Shown: positions 28,901 through 38,714 of the stretch, piece by piece
Layout: each line of letters begins with the position of its first letter
How positions within the stretch are numbered: position 1 is the stretch's first letter
Origin: Sphingomonas anseongensis
GTDB lineage: Bacteria; Pseudomonadota; Alphaproteobacteria; Sphingomonadales; Sphingomonadaceae
Direction of reading: 5' to 3'
Assembly: GCF_023516495.1 (NCBI RefSeq)
Contig: NZ_JAMGBC010000001.1
Span: forward strand, 868,001-932,000
DNA length: 64,000 nt
Notes under the pieces: generated by a model
What the model was told of the DNA's origin: nothing
Seen by the model: the letters and a program-made list of their open reading frames with translations, nothing else
Databases searched by the model: none
Made by a program: the position numbers and the translations under genes

Positions 28901-30001
28901 ATGGGCTTCCGCTGCGGCATCGTCGGCCTGCCGAACGTGGGCAAATCGACGCTCTTCAATGCGCTCACCGAAACCGCCGCGGCGCAGGCGGCCAACTATC
29001 CCTTCTGCACGATCGAGCCGAACGTCGGCCGCGTCGCCGTCCCCGACCCGCGCCTCGACAGGATCCGCGCGATCGCCAAGTCGGCGCAGGAGATCGAGAC
29101 CCAGATCGAGTTCGTCGACATCGCCGGCCTCGTCCGCGGCGCCAGCAAGGGCGAAGGCCTGGGCAACCAGTTTCTCGCCAACATCCGTGAGGTCGACGCG
29201 ATCGTCCACGTGCTTCGCTGCTTCGAGGGCGGCGACGTCACCCACGTCGAAGGCCGCGTCGATCCGGTCGCGGACGCCGATACGGTCGAGACCGAGCTGA
29301 TGCTCGCCGATCTCGAATCGCTCGAAAAGCGGGTGCCCAACCTCGTCAAGAAGGCGCAGCAGGGCGACAAGGAAGCCAAGGTCGAAGCCTCCGTCCTCGG
29401 CCAGGCGCTGGACCTGCTTCGAGATTCGAAGCCGGCGCGGCTGACCACGCCGAAGGACGTAGAGGAAGAAAAAGCGCTCAAGCGCGCCCAGCTTCTGACG
29501 GCCAAGCCGGTCCTTTACGTGTGCAACGTGGACGAGCGCGACGCAGCTAGCGGCAACGCCCTTTCCGAGCGCGTCGCCGAAAAGGCCAAGACCGAAGGCG
29601 CTGTATCGGTCGTGATCTCCGCAGCCATCGAGGCGGAGATCGCCACGCTTCCGGAGGAGGAGCGCGAGGCGTTCCTGGGCGACCTTGGCCTTCACGAAAC
29701 CGGCCTCAACCGGATGATCCACGCGGCTTATGCGCTTCTGGGGCTGATCACGTTCTACACGGCTGGCCCGAAGGAAGCCCGCGCCTGGACCGTCCGCAAG
29801 GGTGCCAAGGCGCCAGAGGCAGCCGGCGAGATCCACAGCGACTTCGAACGCGGCTTCATCCGCGCGGAAACGATCGCCTACGACGACTTCATCGGCTTCG
29901 GCGGCGAGGCCGGGGCGCGCGACGCCGGCAAGCTACGAAGCGAAGGCAAGGACTATGTCGTCCAGGACGGCGACGTGATGCTGTTCCGCTTCAACGTCTA
30001 G
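28901..30001 (+). CDS. ychF: Redox-regulated ATPase / translation-associated GTPase YchF
   Basis: 366 residues. The P-loop is GLPNVGKSTLFN, switch regions are near DIAGLVRGASKGEGLGNQFL, and the G4-like motif is NVDE (NxxE), which in YchF favours ATP over GTP. The C-terminal TGS domain has FYTAGPKEARAWTVRKGAKAPEAAGEIHSDFERGFIRAETI. AAGGA lies a few bases before ATG 28901. Confidence 0.97.
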   Translation: MGFRCGIVGLPNVGKSTLFNALTETAAAQAANYPFCTIEPNVGRVAVPDPRLDRIRAIAKSAQEIETQIEFVDIAGLVRGASKGEGLGNQFLANIREVDAIVHVLRCFEGGDVTHVEGRVDPVADADTVETELMLADLESLEKRVPNLVKKAQQGDKEAKVEASVLGQALDLLRDSKPARLTTPKDVEEEKALKRAQLLTAKPVLYVCNVDERDAASGNALSERVAEKAKTEGAVSVVISAAIEAEIATLPEEEREAFLGDLGLHETGLNRMIHAAYALLGLITFYTAGPKEARAWTVRKGAKAPEAAGEIHSDFERGFIRAETIAYDDFIGFGGEAGARDAGKLRSEGKDYVVQDGDVMLFRFNV

Positions 30002-30004
30002 GCT

Positions 30005-30211
30005 CTAAAGTCCGGAAGTTCCCCTCGCCTCGCGGCACAGCATCCAGCTCAGGCCAGCTGTGATGACGGCAGCGACGGCGCTTACCCACTGCGGAAGCAC
30101 GCAGGAGCCGATGGTCACGTCGAACGGCTGGATCAGCCGATAGATGTGAGCGATCGCCATCACCGCGAAAATGGCGGCCGCGATCCAGGTGAACGGTGTC
30201 GAACGCTTCAT
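30005..30211 (-). CDS. Small two-helix membrane protein
   Basis: 68 residues with two hydrophobic segments (FTWIAAAIFAVMAIAHIYRLI and WVSAVAAVITAGLSWMLC). A good ribosome binding site (GGGGAGGGCAGA) precedes ATG 30211, and the stop is three bases beyond the end of ychF. Unknown function; similar small proteins occur in related genomes. It probably shares a unit with the upstream PAP2 gene. Confidence 0.65.
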   Translation of the reverse strand: MKRSTPFTWIAAAIFAVMAIAHIYRLIQPFDVTIGSCVLPQWVSAVAAVITAGLSWMLCREARGTSGL

Positions 30212-30240
30212 TCTGCCCTCCCCAGTCAGGAGGCCGCAGG

Positions 30241-30876
30241 TTACCTCATCCGGCCGTCATGGGCGAGCCGTTCCGCCCAGGGCAGCGTCAGCACTACCCA
30301 CAGCAGGCCGAACGACCAGCCTCCGATCACGTCGGTCGGCCAATGGACCCCAAGCATCACGCGGCTAAGGCCGATGCAGAAAGCGAGCAGCAGCGCGGCG
30401 GCGATCGCCGGCCGCTTCCACCTCGTGTTGGCGAAAAACAGGATCGCGAAGGTCAGGCACACGATCGTCGAATTGGCCGCGTGGCCGCTTGGAAAGGACG
30501 GGGTGCTGACCGGCACCAGATGTACCTCATCTGCCGGTCTCAGCCGCGCGATCGCATATTTCTGGGTCTCCACCAGCAGGCGCCCCAGCGCGATCACCAG
30601 CGCGGCTGCAAGCGCCGCCCGCCTTCGCCCGATGACCACCAACAGGGCAATTCCCGCGACCACCGCGGCAATCCCGAATTGCCAGGTTCCAAGGAAGGTG
30701 AATCCCTTCGCGACCGCGACCAGTACGGGATGTCCGCCTGCGTAGATGGTGCGAAGGATATTGTCGTCGAGCCCGCCGGTGCCGAGGCTGAGCATCTCGA
30801 ACCAGATGATCGCCAGCACCGCCGAAGCGATTGCGGTCGCCAGCGATGGCCGTCCCTTGTTGCGCTCTTCTGTCAC
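30241..30876 (-). CDS. PAP2-family membrane phosphatase
   Basis: 211 residues, several membrane helices. The three acid-phosphatase motifs are visible: KYAIARLRP (KxxxxxxRP), PSGH, and SRVMLGVHWPTDVIGG (SRxxxxxHxxxD). Could be a lipid phosphatase (undecaprenyl-PP or phosphatidate). Starts at GTG 30876; its GAGGG ribosome binding site lies inside a perfect 10-bp hairpin. Confidence 0.9.
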   Translation of the reverse strand: MTEERNKGRPSLATAIASAVLAIIWFEMLSLGTGGLDDNILRTIYAGGHPVLVAVAKGFTFLGTWQFGIAAVVAGIALLVVIGRRRAALAAALVIALGRLLVETQKYAIARLRPADEVHLVPVSTPSFPSGHAANSTIVCLTFAILFFANTRWKRPAIAAALLLAFCIGLSRVMLGVHWPTDVIGGWSFGLLWVVLTLPWAERLAHDGRMR

Positions 30877-30880
30877 GCAG

Positions 30881-30907
30881 CCCTCAACGCGTCGATCGCG
30901 TTGAGGG
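30881..30907 (-). promoter_or_regulatory. Perfect hairpin covering the ribosome binding site of the PAP2 gene
   Basis: CCCTCAACGC and GCGTTGAGGG pair perfectly over 10 bp with a seven-base loop. On the minus strand the GAGGG arm is the ribosome binding site of the GTG at 30876. No U-tract follows, so a plain terminator is unlikely. It sits between the TonB receptor (stop 30920) and PAP2. It could limit translation or be an RNA processing site. Confidence 0.55.
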
Positions 30908-30919
30908 CCCGAGTGCCGG

Positions 30920-33619
30920 CTAGAATCTCGCGCCCAGCCTCACGCCGATCGTCCGCGGCTGCCCCGGCAGGATATAGGTCCGGGTGCAGATGCTGCAGGC
31001 CACGAACCGCGCCAGCTGGTTGCGTTCGTCGAAGAAGTTGCTGACGAACAGTTCCGCGCTGTAGCGGTCCCATTCATAGCCGGCGAACAGATCGACGACT
31101 GTGAAGGCGTGGAGCCGCCCGAGATAGTCGTTCGGATTCACGCCGCCGCCCATGTCGTGACGAATGTCGACGCTCGCGGACGATTGATAGGCGAGGCTCC
31201 CCTGCACATGCGCTTTGCCCATCCACACCGGCCAGGTGTAGCGCGCGGTCGCGGTCGCCTTGAACTTCGGCGTGACCGGCAACCTCGCTCCGGACGGAGT
31301 GACGACGAAGTCCTGGACGTCGTCGTCCGGATCGGCAGGGTCGTTGATGAACAACGTGTCGCAGCCCTTCGCTGTGTCGAAGCTGACGTTGCAGATCGCA
31401 CCGCTCGTCCGTGCATCCGTATAGGCCGCGGCGGCATTCAGGCTCAGCCCGCCACGGACATAGGAAACGTCCGTCTCAACGCCGTCGATCTTCGCGTCGC
31501 GGCCGTTCTGGATGACGGTCAGGCTGTTTTCGCCGAGGAAGCTGAACTGAAACTTCTTCCACACTTGGTGATAAATGGCGCCGTTCCAGGTGAGAGGCCC
31601 GAAGCCCGTTTTCCAGCCGATCTCGTAATTGGTGAGGAAGTCGGAATCGTACGCCGGAGCATTGGGCTGCCGGTTAATCCCGCCCGGACGGAAGCCGCGC
31701 GACCAGGTCGCGTAGAACATCAGGTCCTTCTGCGGTTTCCACCGCGCGCTCAGGCGGTGGGTGAAGCCGTCGCCCTTGCTCTCGCGCGGCACGGCCTTGC
31801 CGTTCACCACTTCGCCAACGTTGGTGCAGGGGGTGCCGGGAATTCCCCCGCTTGCGAGCTCCGACCCATCGTCGTCGCGAAGCTGCAAGCCGTTCACGGT
31901 CAGGCAGCGCCGGACGCCGGAGCTTCCGCCGGCACCGTTCGGCGGCGGGTTGTCGAAACCGTCAGGTGGATTCTCGAGGAAGCCCGGGTTCTTTCCGAAC
32001 CCGGCGAAGCCGAACAGGCTGTTGTCATATTTGAACAAGCGCCCGCCGGCGATCAACGTCACCGTTGGGGTCACGTCGAATTCGCTCTCGCCGAACAGCG
32101 CCCAATCCTGGTCCTTCCGGTTCTGAAGGGTCAGCCACAGCGTTCCCGGCCAACCGTTGACCGAAAGATTGGGGTCGAGATTGTCGACCAGGTAATTCTG
32201 GTAAATCCGGTTGGTCTGGCGCTGGTAGAACGCGCCGACCATCGCCCGCAGCCGTCCTTCGTGCGGAGTCGAGATCCGCAATTCCTGGCTCATCTTCTTG
32301 AAATGCTCTTTGCCCAGGATGTGCTGGCGCGGGTCGATCGTGTTCCCGGCGGAGTCCTGGAAATAGAAATAGTTGGCGAGGCCGCCGGCGCTTTCATAGG
32401 CCGCGTCGTACGCGTCGCTGTAATCGGTATAGTCGCCGATCGAATAGGTCGGGCGGTCCATGTAGGCGCCCGCATAGGTCAGGTCGAAATTGGCGATCTT
32501 GCCTTCGACCGTGAGCGCCGCCTGGGTGAACTGGTCCTTGCTGAACTCGTCGCCGCGGAACCGCTGCACGTTCAGGTCGCCCAACGTCGGATCGAAGCCG
32601 GGGAAGCCCTCGTTCTTCGAATATTGATGCATGATCGTCGGAGTGACGGTCCAGTTTTCGTTGAGGTCGATCTTGAGCGCCGCGCGTCCGCCGTAATCGG
32701 TGCCCTCGTTGATGTTGTCCTTCAGGAAGGGCGTGTTGTTGACGGTAATTCCGTTGTGGAAGCAGCCGACGGTGATGGTCGCAGGCGGCGGCGCGTCGGG
32801 GTCCGGGATCGTCACGGGATCGCCGCAATAGGTGCGGCTTCCGGGCACGTTGTCGATGAAGCCGGCATCACGGTGGTAAAATGCCACTCCGCGGAAGGCG
32901 ATGTTGTTGGAAATCGGGATGTTGATCATCCCTTCCAGCTTTCCGCCGATGCTGCCGTGCTGGACGGTGTTCACCTCGGCGTCGACCCGCCCGTAGGTGG
33001 CGGTCAGGTCGGGCTTGTTGGTGATGATCCGGATGGTGCCGGCTTCACTCGACGCGCCGTAGAGCGTGCCCTGCGGTCCTGCCAGGCTCTCGATTCGGGC
33101 GATGTCGTAAATGTGGACGTCGAGCGCTCCGCCGATGGTCGTCACCGGCTGCTCGTCGAGATAGACACCGACCGAGGGAAGCGATCCGGAATGGTTGCCG
33201 TCGCCGCCGGTCGCCACGCCCCGCATGTAGATGACCGCGCCGCCAGACTGCGACGTGTTGAAGCTCACCGACGGGAGTTGCTTGGTATATTCCTCAAAAT
33301 TCGAGATGTTTAGCTGGTCGAGCCGACGCGTGCCGAGAGCGATAACGCTTTGGGGGACGTTCTGAAGGCGCTCCTCGCGCTTGGTCGCTGTAACGATTAT
33401 CTCGTTGCCGTCCGGCACCAGCCCGTCCTGGGCCTTCTGCACGTTCGGGTTGGACGTGACGTCGGTGGCGTTCGTTCCCGGCGCCGGCGACTGGGTCTGC
33501 GGCGTCTGCGGAGTCGCGTCGACGGGTGCGGGCGTCGTCGTTTGCGCCCAGGCCGAGGTTGAAAGCACGGTCGTCGAGAACAGCGCCAAAGTCAGCGCGC
33601 GAGTCTTGCCAATCATCAT
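30920..33619 (-). CDS. TonB-dependent outer-membrane receptor
   Basis: 899 residues. Signal peptide MMIGKTRALTLALFSTTVLSTSAWAQ, a Pro/Thr-rich linker, then the plug domain starting EIIVTATKREERLQNVPQSV (a TonB-box-like EIIVTA). The beta-barrel continues to GQPRTIGVRLGARF with the terminal phenylalanine. This sphingomonad-type receptor (NVPQSV plug) usually belongs to the large group with unknown ligands, not clearly siderophore or vitamin B12. No transporter or regulator neighbour shows the substrate. Confidence 0.92.
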   Translation of the reverse strand: MMIGKTRALTLALFSTTVLSTSAWAQTTTPAPVDATPQTPQTQSPAPGTNATDVTSNPNVQKAQDGLVPDGNEIIVTATKREERLQNVPQSVIALGTRRLDQLNISNFEEYTKQLPSVSFNTSQSGGAVIYMRGVATGGDGNHSGSLPSVGVYLDEQPVTTIGGALDVHIYDIARIESLAGPQGTLYGASSEAGTIRIITNKPDLTATYGRVDAEVNTVQHGSIGGKLEGMINIPISNNIAFRGVAFYHRDAGFIDNVPGSRTYCGDPVTIPDPDAPPPATITVGCFHNGITVNNTPFLKDNINEGTDYGGRAALKIDLNENWTVTPTIMHQYSKNEGFPGFDPTLGDLNVQRFRGDEFSKDQFTQAALTVEGKIANFDLTYAGAYMDRPTYSIGDYTDYSDAYDAAYESAGGLANYFYFQDSAGNTIDPRQHILGKEHFKKMSQELRISTPHEGRLRAMVGAFYQRQTNRIYQNYLVDNLDPNLSVNGWPGTLWLTLQNRKDQDWALFGESEFDVTPTVTLIAGGRLFKYDNSLFGFAGFGKNPGFLENPPDGFDNPPPNGAGGSSGVRRCLTVNGLQLRDDDGSELASGGIPGTPCTNVGEVVNGKAVPRESKGDGFTHRLSARWKPQKDLMFYATWSRGFRPGGINRQPNAPAYDSDFLTNYEIGWKTGFGPLTWNGAIYHQVWKKFQFSFLGENSLTVIQNGRDAKIDGVETDVSYVRGGLSLNAAAAYTDARTSGAICNVSFDTAKGCDTLFINDPADPDDDVQDFVVTPSGARLPVTPKFKATATARYTWPVWMGKAHVQGSLAYQSSASVDIRHDMGGGVNPNDYLGRLHAFTVVDLFAGYEWDRYSAELFVSNFFDERNQLARFVACSICTRTYILPGQPRTIGVRLGARF

Positions 33620-33707
33620 TGCGAGCCCCCTTGCAACGAACGGCTATTGCGACAGAGCGCCGGCCGCTTGTCAACGGCAGTTGCGGGGCGTTCACACGAT
33701 TGTTGCG

Positions 33708-35309
33708 CTACCGTTGCGCGAGAGACGCGGGGGCGGCTGGATAAGCCTCGACCACGTCGCCGAGGGCCGTCTTCAGCGGCCCCAGGTGCGCTTCATAAGC
33801 GCGCCATTCGTCGGTCGAATCGCGATAGATCGGCCGGCGCACCTGCTCAGAGCTGGCGGTCCGGACCGCGCGTTCCGTCTTGTGGAATTCCAGGCACCCA
33901 GGCTCGAAGTCGAGCCCGCAATGATCGAGGAGCGCCCGGACCTCGGACTCGGTGTCATCCACCATCCGCTCGTAGATCACGCGGTGGACCCGCCCGGGCA
34001 GGACCGAGTCGACGTGCGCCATCAGCCGCACGTAATCCGCATAATAGTGCCCGAGGTCGTCGAGGTCGTAGGCGAAGTTCTGCCCCCGCGCGAAATGCTG
34101 GCGGAAGTTGGAGAAGCAGCAGGCCATCGGGTGCCGGCGCGCATCGATGATCCTGGCGTTCGGAAGGAACAGCTGGATCGCCGGAACGAACATCCAGTTG
34201 TTCGGGAGCTTGTCGATGAAGAAGGGCCTGGCAGTCCGCCGCTGAACGCTGGCGCGCTTCAGATATTCCTCGCCCCGCTGACGACGCTCGGCCTCGTCCA
34301 GCTCCAGTATCGATTGCGGGTAGCGTCCCTCCTTCCGTGCCACGGCAGGAAGATCCGGAAGCTCGGACGTCCCTTCCACGAGGCTGTGGGAGGAGAGTAT
34401 CTGCTCGATCAAAGTCGATCCCGCTCGCGGCATCCCGACGATGAAGATGGGATCGGCCGCCTCGCAGCCGCCGCGACGCTCGGCGAAAAATTCGGCCGTG
34501 AACGCCTCGATGCTCTCGTCGACCAGCTTCGTGACCTCGGAGCCCCGGTACGGCTCCCGCTTCAGCCGAAGCGCATTGCCGCGCGCATAATGAGCGAACG
34601 CCTCGTCGGTTTGCCGCCGATCGTGCATCGCCTTGCCGAGCGCGAATTCCAGGTGAAGCCGGTCCTCGTCGGCCAGGCCCGGTGAGTCGATAGCCTCGCG
34701 CATCGCCTCGACGTCACCGTCGTCGAAGCTGACCGTCTTGAGGTTCGCCAGGCTCCACCATGCCTCGCCCAGCGTCGGCTCGAGCTCGATCGCCTTGCGA
34801 TAGGCGGCGATTCCTTCCGGCTGCCGGCCAACGGTCTTGAGCATATGCCCGTAGCTCATCCAGACCTTGGGCTGCCCCGGCACCCGCTCCAACACGTCTT
34901 CATACAGCTTGATCGCCTGCTCGAAGTCGCCGAGCCGGCCCAAGGTCGCCGCTTTCAGGTTCCAGTGGCTCAGGCCCTCCGGCTCGGCGGCAAAGACATC
35001 GTCGAGCAGCTCCATCGCTTCGGCCGGCCGGCCCATTCGCCCCAGGATCAGCGCCAGGTTCGACTTGGCCGCCGCCCAGCCGGGAGCGATCTCGACCGCC
35101 CGCCGGAGCAAGGTCTCGCTGTCCCGGAACCGGCCGATACGCGCTGCAAGCTCGGCAAGCATCCGGATCGCCCGCGCATCGTAAGGGTCCTCCTGGAGAT
35201 GCGGTTTCAGGAGGCGCTCGGCAACGTCGAGCCTGTTCTCGTTGAGCGCGATCGCGGCCTCGATGAGGCGCGGGTGGAAATGTCCCGGTAACGGAGCTGG
35301 AGTGGCCAC
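33708..35309 (-). CDS. TPR repeat - sulfotransferase fusion protein
   Basis: 533 residues starting at GTG 35309. The N-terminal half (to about 240) has tetratricopeptide repeats, e.g. EGLSHWNLKAATLGRLGDFEQAIKLYEDVL and PTLGEAWWSLANLK. The C-terminal half has a sulfotransferase fold: FIVGMPRAGSTLIEQILSSH is the 5'-phosphosulfate loop. Such TPR-sulfotransferases resemble tyrosylprotein sulfotransferase-like families in proteobacteria. Acceptor unknown. Confidence 0.85.
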   Translation of the reverse strand: MATPAPLPGHFHPRLIEAAIALNENRLDVAERLLKPHLQEDPYDARAIRMLAELAARIGRFRDSETLLRRAVEIAPGWAAAKSNLALILGRMGRPAEAMELLDDVFAAEPEGLSHWNLKAATLGRLGDFEQAIKLYEDVLERVPGQPKVWMSYGHMLKTVGRQPEGIAAYRKAIELEPTLGEAWWSLANLKTVSFDDGDVEAMREAIDSPGLADEDRLHLEFALGKAMHDRRQTDEAFAHYARGNALRLKREPYRGSEVTKLVDESIEAFTAEFFAERRGGCEAADPIFIVGMPRAGSTLIEQILSSHSLVEGTSELPDLPAVARKEGRYPQSILELDEAERRQRGEEYLKRASVQRRTARPFFIDKLPNNWMFVPAIQLFLPNARIIDARRHPMACCFSNFRQHFARGQNFAYDLDDLGHYYADYVRLMAHVDSVLPGRVHRVIYERMVDDTESEVRALLDHCGLDFEPGCLEFHKTERAVRTASSEQVRRPIYRDSTDEWRAYEAHLGPLKTALGDVVEAYPAAPASLAQR

Positions 35310-35355
35310 GAGCGCTGTGTAGCGCGCTCACCCGCACCCCGCTATTGCGGCGCCA

Positions 35356-35814
35356 ATGATCTATTTCGAAGACTTGGAAATCGGCTCGGAGACCTATTTC
35401 GGCTCCTACGAGGTCACTCGCGACGAAGTTCTGGAATTCGCCCGCAAGTATGACCCGCAGCCGTTTCACCTCTCTGACGAGGCAGCGGCCAAGACCCACT
35501 TCGGCCGGCTCGCCGCGAGCGGCTGGCACACTTGCGCGATGACGATGGCAGTGATCGCCCGCAAGGTCGTGAACGAGGAACAGGCCGGCCTCGGCTCACC
35601 CGGAATCGACGAGCTGCGCTGGCTGAAGCCTGTCTATCCCGGCGACACCCTGCACGTTCGCGGCAAGATCGCCCACAAGACTCCCTCGCGCAGCAAGCCC
35701 GACATGGGCTCGTTTCGGACGGAGACGACCGTCACCAACCAGGACGACGTCCCGGTGATGCGGTTCAAGTCGATCGTCCTGATCCGGCGGCGGCCGGACT
35801 CCAACCAACCCTAG
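35356..35814 (+). CDS. MaoC-like hot-dog hydratase
   Basis: 152 residues. DEVLEFARKYDPQPFHLSDEAAAKTHFGRLAASGWHTCAM is the MaoC/R-hydratase signature, with the Asp/His pair in YDPQPFH; the G-x-A-A-S-G-x-H motif follows. Probably hydrates enoyl-CoA or a similar thioester. ATG 35356. Divergent from the sulfotransferase gene and convergent with the lipoprotein gene (four-base overlap). Confidence 0.88.
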   Translation: MIYFEDLEIGSETYFGSYEVTRDEVLEFARKYDPQPFHLSDEAAAKTHFGRLAASGWHTCAMTMAVIARKVVNEEQAGLGSPGIDELRWLKPVYPGDTLHVRGKIAHKTPSRSKPDMGSFRTETTVTNQDDVPVMRFKSIVLIRRRPDSNQP

Positions 35815-36314
35815 CGGGGTCGGCTGTCGTCCGAGCGGCGCTCGCGGCGGTCGGTACGCACCTTGCGGGTATCGCCGTCGCGGCGTTCGAAGCCGCTCCA
35901 GTTTTCCCGAAGGACGGTTTGCTTGCTGGTCGTCGTCGAGCTGCGATCGCGGGTCGTGGACCTATGGTTGCGCGTCGTGTCCAGAGCGCGGTCGCGGCGG
36001 CTGCTCCAATAGCGGCGCTGCGAGTCGCTCCAAACGTGGGGGCGGCGGTACGAATCGTAAACGTAATAGCCGCTGCCCGGGTAATAATAATTGTCGTACC
36101 AGCCATAGTAGGGGGCGCCGTAGCCGTAGCCGCCATAGCCGCTGTACGGATAGCCGCCGTAGTAGCTGTCGTAGCCGCCATAGCCTCCGTAACCGGAGCC
36201 GTAGCCGACGCCGACCGACAGACCGCTGTAGGGCGAGCCGTAGCCGCCGTAGCCATAGGCGCAGCCGCCGAGGGCGACGGCGCCGGCGAGGAGAATTGCA
36301 AGACGTGCGCGCAT
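35811..36314 (-). CDS. Glycine/tyrosine-rich lipoprotein
   Basis: 167 residues. MRARLAILLAGAVALGGCAYGYGGYG is a lipoprotein signal with the cysteine near residue 18. Then about 65 residues of Gly/Tyr/Ser-rich repeats (GYGGYDSYYGGYPYSGYGGYG...), followed by a basic region with many Arg, Ser and Thr. Likely surface or cell-envelope; no function known. ATG 36314 is preferred over 36347, because only it gives the signal peptide. Sits 117 bases after cytochrome c1 on the same strand. Confidence 0.72.
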   Translation of the reverse strand: MRARLAILLAGAVALGGCAYGYGGYGSPYSGLSVGVGYGSGYGGYGGYDSYYGGYPYSGYGGYGYGAPYYGWYDNYYYPGSGYYVYDSYRRPHVWSDSQRRYWSSRRDRALDTTRNHRSTTRDRSSTTTSKQTVLRENWSGFERRDGDTRKVRTDRRERRSDDSRPR

Positions 36315-36431
36315 AAATACCTCCAGACGCGAGGATAATTCACTCAATGCGCGGAGGAGACTGCGCGTTCCTTGATGTCGCGCCGCTGAACGGCGGGCGG
36401 GGCCTAAGTACCGCCACTCGAAGGCCGTCGC

Positions 36432-37382
36432 CTAGCGGGTCACGCCCGCGTTGTCGCTCGCGCGGCGGCGCTTCGCCTTGTTCTCCGGATCCAGGGGGCC
36501 AGTGACGCGGACTGCGCGCTTCGCCTCCGCCCAGGTGTTCCGATAGGCGAGATAGCCCAGGATCGTCGCCAGCAGCAGGAAGATGGCAACCGCGAGTCCG
36601 GCGGCGTGGCGGCGCTCCAGATTCGGCTCGGCAGTCCACACCAGGAAGGCCGAGACGTCCTTCGCCATCTGGTCGACCGTTGGTCTGGTGCCGTCGGCAA
36701 ACTGGACCTGCCCGTCGCTCGCGAGCGGCGGCGGCATCGCGAGGTTGAGGTTCGCGAAATAGGGATTGAAGTGCAGGTTCGGCGGCGTCTTCGCCGTCGG
36801 GAACTTCTGCAGGAGAAGCTCGCCCTTCTCGTTCCTGTAGCCTTCCTGGTTCCGGTAGCCGGTCAGCAGCGAATAGACATAGGCCGCCCCGCCTTCACGT
36901 GCCTTCGTGATCAGCGACAGGTCCGGCGGAACCGCATTATTGTTCGCCGCACGAGCCGCCATTTCGTTCGGATACGGGCTCGGGAAATGGTCGGCGGGGA
37001 TGGCCTTGCGCGTCGCCGTCTCGCCGGTGTCCGGATTGATGGACGGGACTTCCGTCTGCCACTGGTTGGCGATCGCCTTCACCTCGGCCTCGCTGTAACC
37101 GAGCGCCTCCAGGTTCCGGAACGCGACCAGGTTCATGCTGTGGCAGGCCGAGCAGACTTCCTTGTAGACTTGGAATCCGCGCTGGAGCTGCTGCTTGTCG
37201 AACCGGCCGAAGGCACCGTCACTGGCGAGGTGGAGCGCCTTCGGCTCCTTGTGGAACTCCGATTCCGGCAGCGGCTCCGGCGGGTTGGAGAAATATTCCT
37301 TCACTCCCGCGAAGAGCGAAACCAGGAGTACCAGGGCGAAGGCCAGGCCGACAATATACTTGATTGGGCGAACGAAAATCAC
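36432..37382 (-). CDS. petC: Ubiquinol-cytochrome c reductase, cytochrome c1 subunit
   Basis: 316 residues from GTG 37382, which has AAGGGG upstream and 10 bases between it and the cytochrome b stop. The haem-binding motif CSACH is near residue 68. The methionine ligand is in NLAMPPPL. A C-terminal membrane helix (AVAIFLLLATILGYLAY) anchors it. A longer start at 37439 would overlap cytochrome b. Last gene of the petABC-type operon. Confidence 0.94.
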   Translation of the reverse strand: MIFVRPIKYIVGLAFALVLLVSLFAGVKEYFSNPPEPLPESEFHKEPKALHLASDGAFGRFDKQQLQRGFQVYKEVCSACHSMNLVAFRNLEALGYSEAEVKAIANQWQTEVPSINPDTGETATRKAIPADHFPSPYPNEMAARAANNNAVPPDLSLITKAREGGAAYVYSLLTGYRNQEGYRNEKGELLLQKFPTAKTPPNLHFNPYFANLNLAMPPPLASDGQVQFADGTRPTVDQMAKDVSAFLVWTAEPNLERRHAAGLAVAIFLLLATILGYLAYRNTWAEAKRAVRVTGPLDPENKAKRRRASDNAGVTR

Positions 37383-37392
37383 CGCGATCCCC

Positions 37393-38697
37393 TTACCGCG
37401 CAACGGTGGTTGTGCCGGGTTTGATTCCGGCGGGTGCACTTTCTTGCGCCTCTCCGTGCAAAACCGACTCTGTGATCGACCGAGGCAGCGGCAGCGGCGT
37501 CTCGAACTTCGAAACCAGCGGCAGGATCACCAGGAAATGCAGAAAGTAATAAGCTGAGGAGATCTGGCCGAGCGCGATGTTGAACGGAGTGATCGGCGCT
37601 CCGCCGACATAGCCCAGGACCAGGACGTCGGCGACCAGCAGCCAGAACAGCCGCTTGAACACCGGCCGGTAGTTGCCCGAGCGAACGGGCGACTTGTCGA
37701 GCCACGGCAGGAAGAACAGCAGCAGGATCGAGGCGAACATCGCCAGCACGCCCCACAGCTTTGCCGCGAGGACGAAGTCGACGGTGAAGGATCGAAGGAT
37801 CGCGTAGAAGGGCCAGAAATACCATTCGGGCACGATGTGCGCCGGGGTCGCGAGCGGGTTCGCCGGAATGTAATTGTCCGGATGCCCAAGCGAGTTGGGC
37901 ATGAAATAGACGAACAGCGCAAAAACCAGCAGGATCAGAGCGGCGAACCAGCCGTCCTTCGCCGTGTAGAACGGATGGAACGGCAAGGTGTCCTTCTCGT
38001 CCTTCACATCTACTCCCGTGGGGTTGCTCGACCCCGGGATGTGCAGCGCCCAGATGTGAAGCACCACGACCGCTGCGATCACGAACGGAAGCAGGTAGTG
38101 GAGCGAGAAGAAGCGGGTCAGCGTTGCCTGGTCCGGCGCATAGCCGCCGAGCAGCCAGATGCGCAGCGGCTCTCCGACGAGCGGGAATGCGGAGAAGAAG
38201 CCGGTGATCACCTGCGCTCCCCAGTAGCTCATCTGCCCCCAGGGAAGGACGTAGCCCATGAAGGCGGTCGCCATCATCAGCAGGTAGATGACCAGCCCGA
38301 GCATCCACACCAGCTCACGCGGCGCCTTGTACGACCCGTAATAAAGCCCGCGGAAAATGTGGATGTAGGTGACCAGGAAGAAGAAGCTCGCGCCGTTGGC
38401 GTGCGAATAGCGCAGGAGCCAGCCGGCGTTGACGTCGCGCATGATGTGCTCGACCGAATTGAAGGCGCCGTCGGCGGTCGCATAATACCACATCGCCAGC
38501 ACGATCCCGGTGACGATCTGGATCGTCAGGAAGATCCCGGCGAGGACTCCGAAGTTCCACCAGTAATTGAGATTTCGCGGGACCGGATAGCCGGGGCCCG
38601 TCGCGCCGTACACGATGCGCGGAAGCGGCAGCCGGTCGTCCAGCCAGCGCATGAACGGATGCTTGGGTTCGTAGGTCTTTGCCCAGGAAAAGCTCAT
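37393..38697 (-). CDS. petB: Ubiquinol-cytochrome c reductase, cytochrome b subunit
   Basis: 434 residues with eight membrane helices. N-terminal [26 protein letters not shown]; haem ligands in [11 protein letters not shown] and [29 protein letters not shown]; the Qo motif [12 protein letters not shown] is present. Catalyses ubiquinol oxidation and reduction in the bc1 complex. 17 bases after the Rieske gene. Confidence 0.97.
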   Translation of the reverse strand: MSFSWAKTYEPKHPFMRWLDDRLPLPRIVYGATGPGYPVPRNLNYWWNFGVLAGIFLTIQIVTGIVLAMWYYATADGAFNSVEHIMRDVNAGWLLRYSHANGASFFFLVTYIHIFRGLYYGSYKAPRELVWMLGLVIYLLMMATAFMGYVLPWGQMSYWGAQVITGFFSAFPLVGEPLRIWLLGGYAPDQATLTRFFSLHYLLPFVIAAVVVLHIWALHIPGSSNPTGVDVKDEKDTLPFHPFYTAKDGWFAALILLVFALFVYFMPNSLGHPDNYIPANPLATPAHIVPEWYFWPFYAILRSFTVDFVLAAKLWGVLAMFASILLLFFLPWLDKSPVRSGNYRPVFKRLFWLLVADVLVLGYVGGAPITPFNIALGQISSAYYFLHFLVILPLVSKFETPLPLPRSITESVLHGEAQESAPAGIKPGTTTVAR

Positions 38698-38714
38698 TGT
38701 CTTCGTGCGCCCCC

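Noticed and set aside
31109-33313. A 734-codon open frame on the plus strand
   Set aside because: It is exactly opposite the TonB receptor and has no ribosome binding site or motifs; an antisense shadow caused by high GC.
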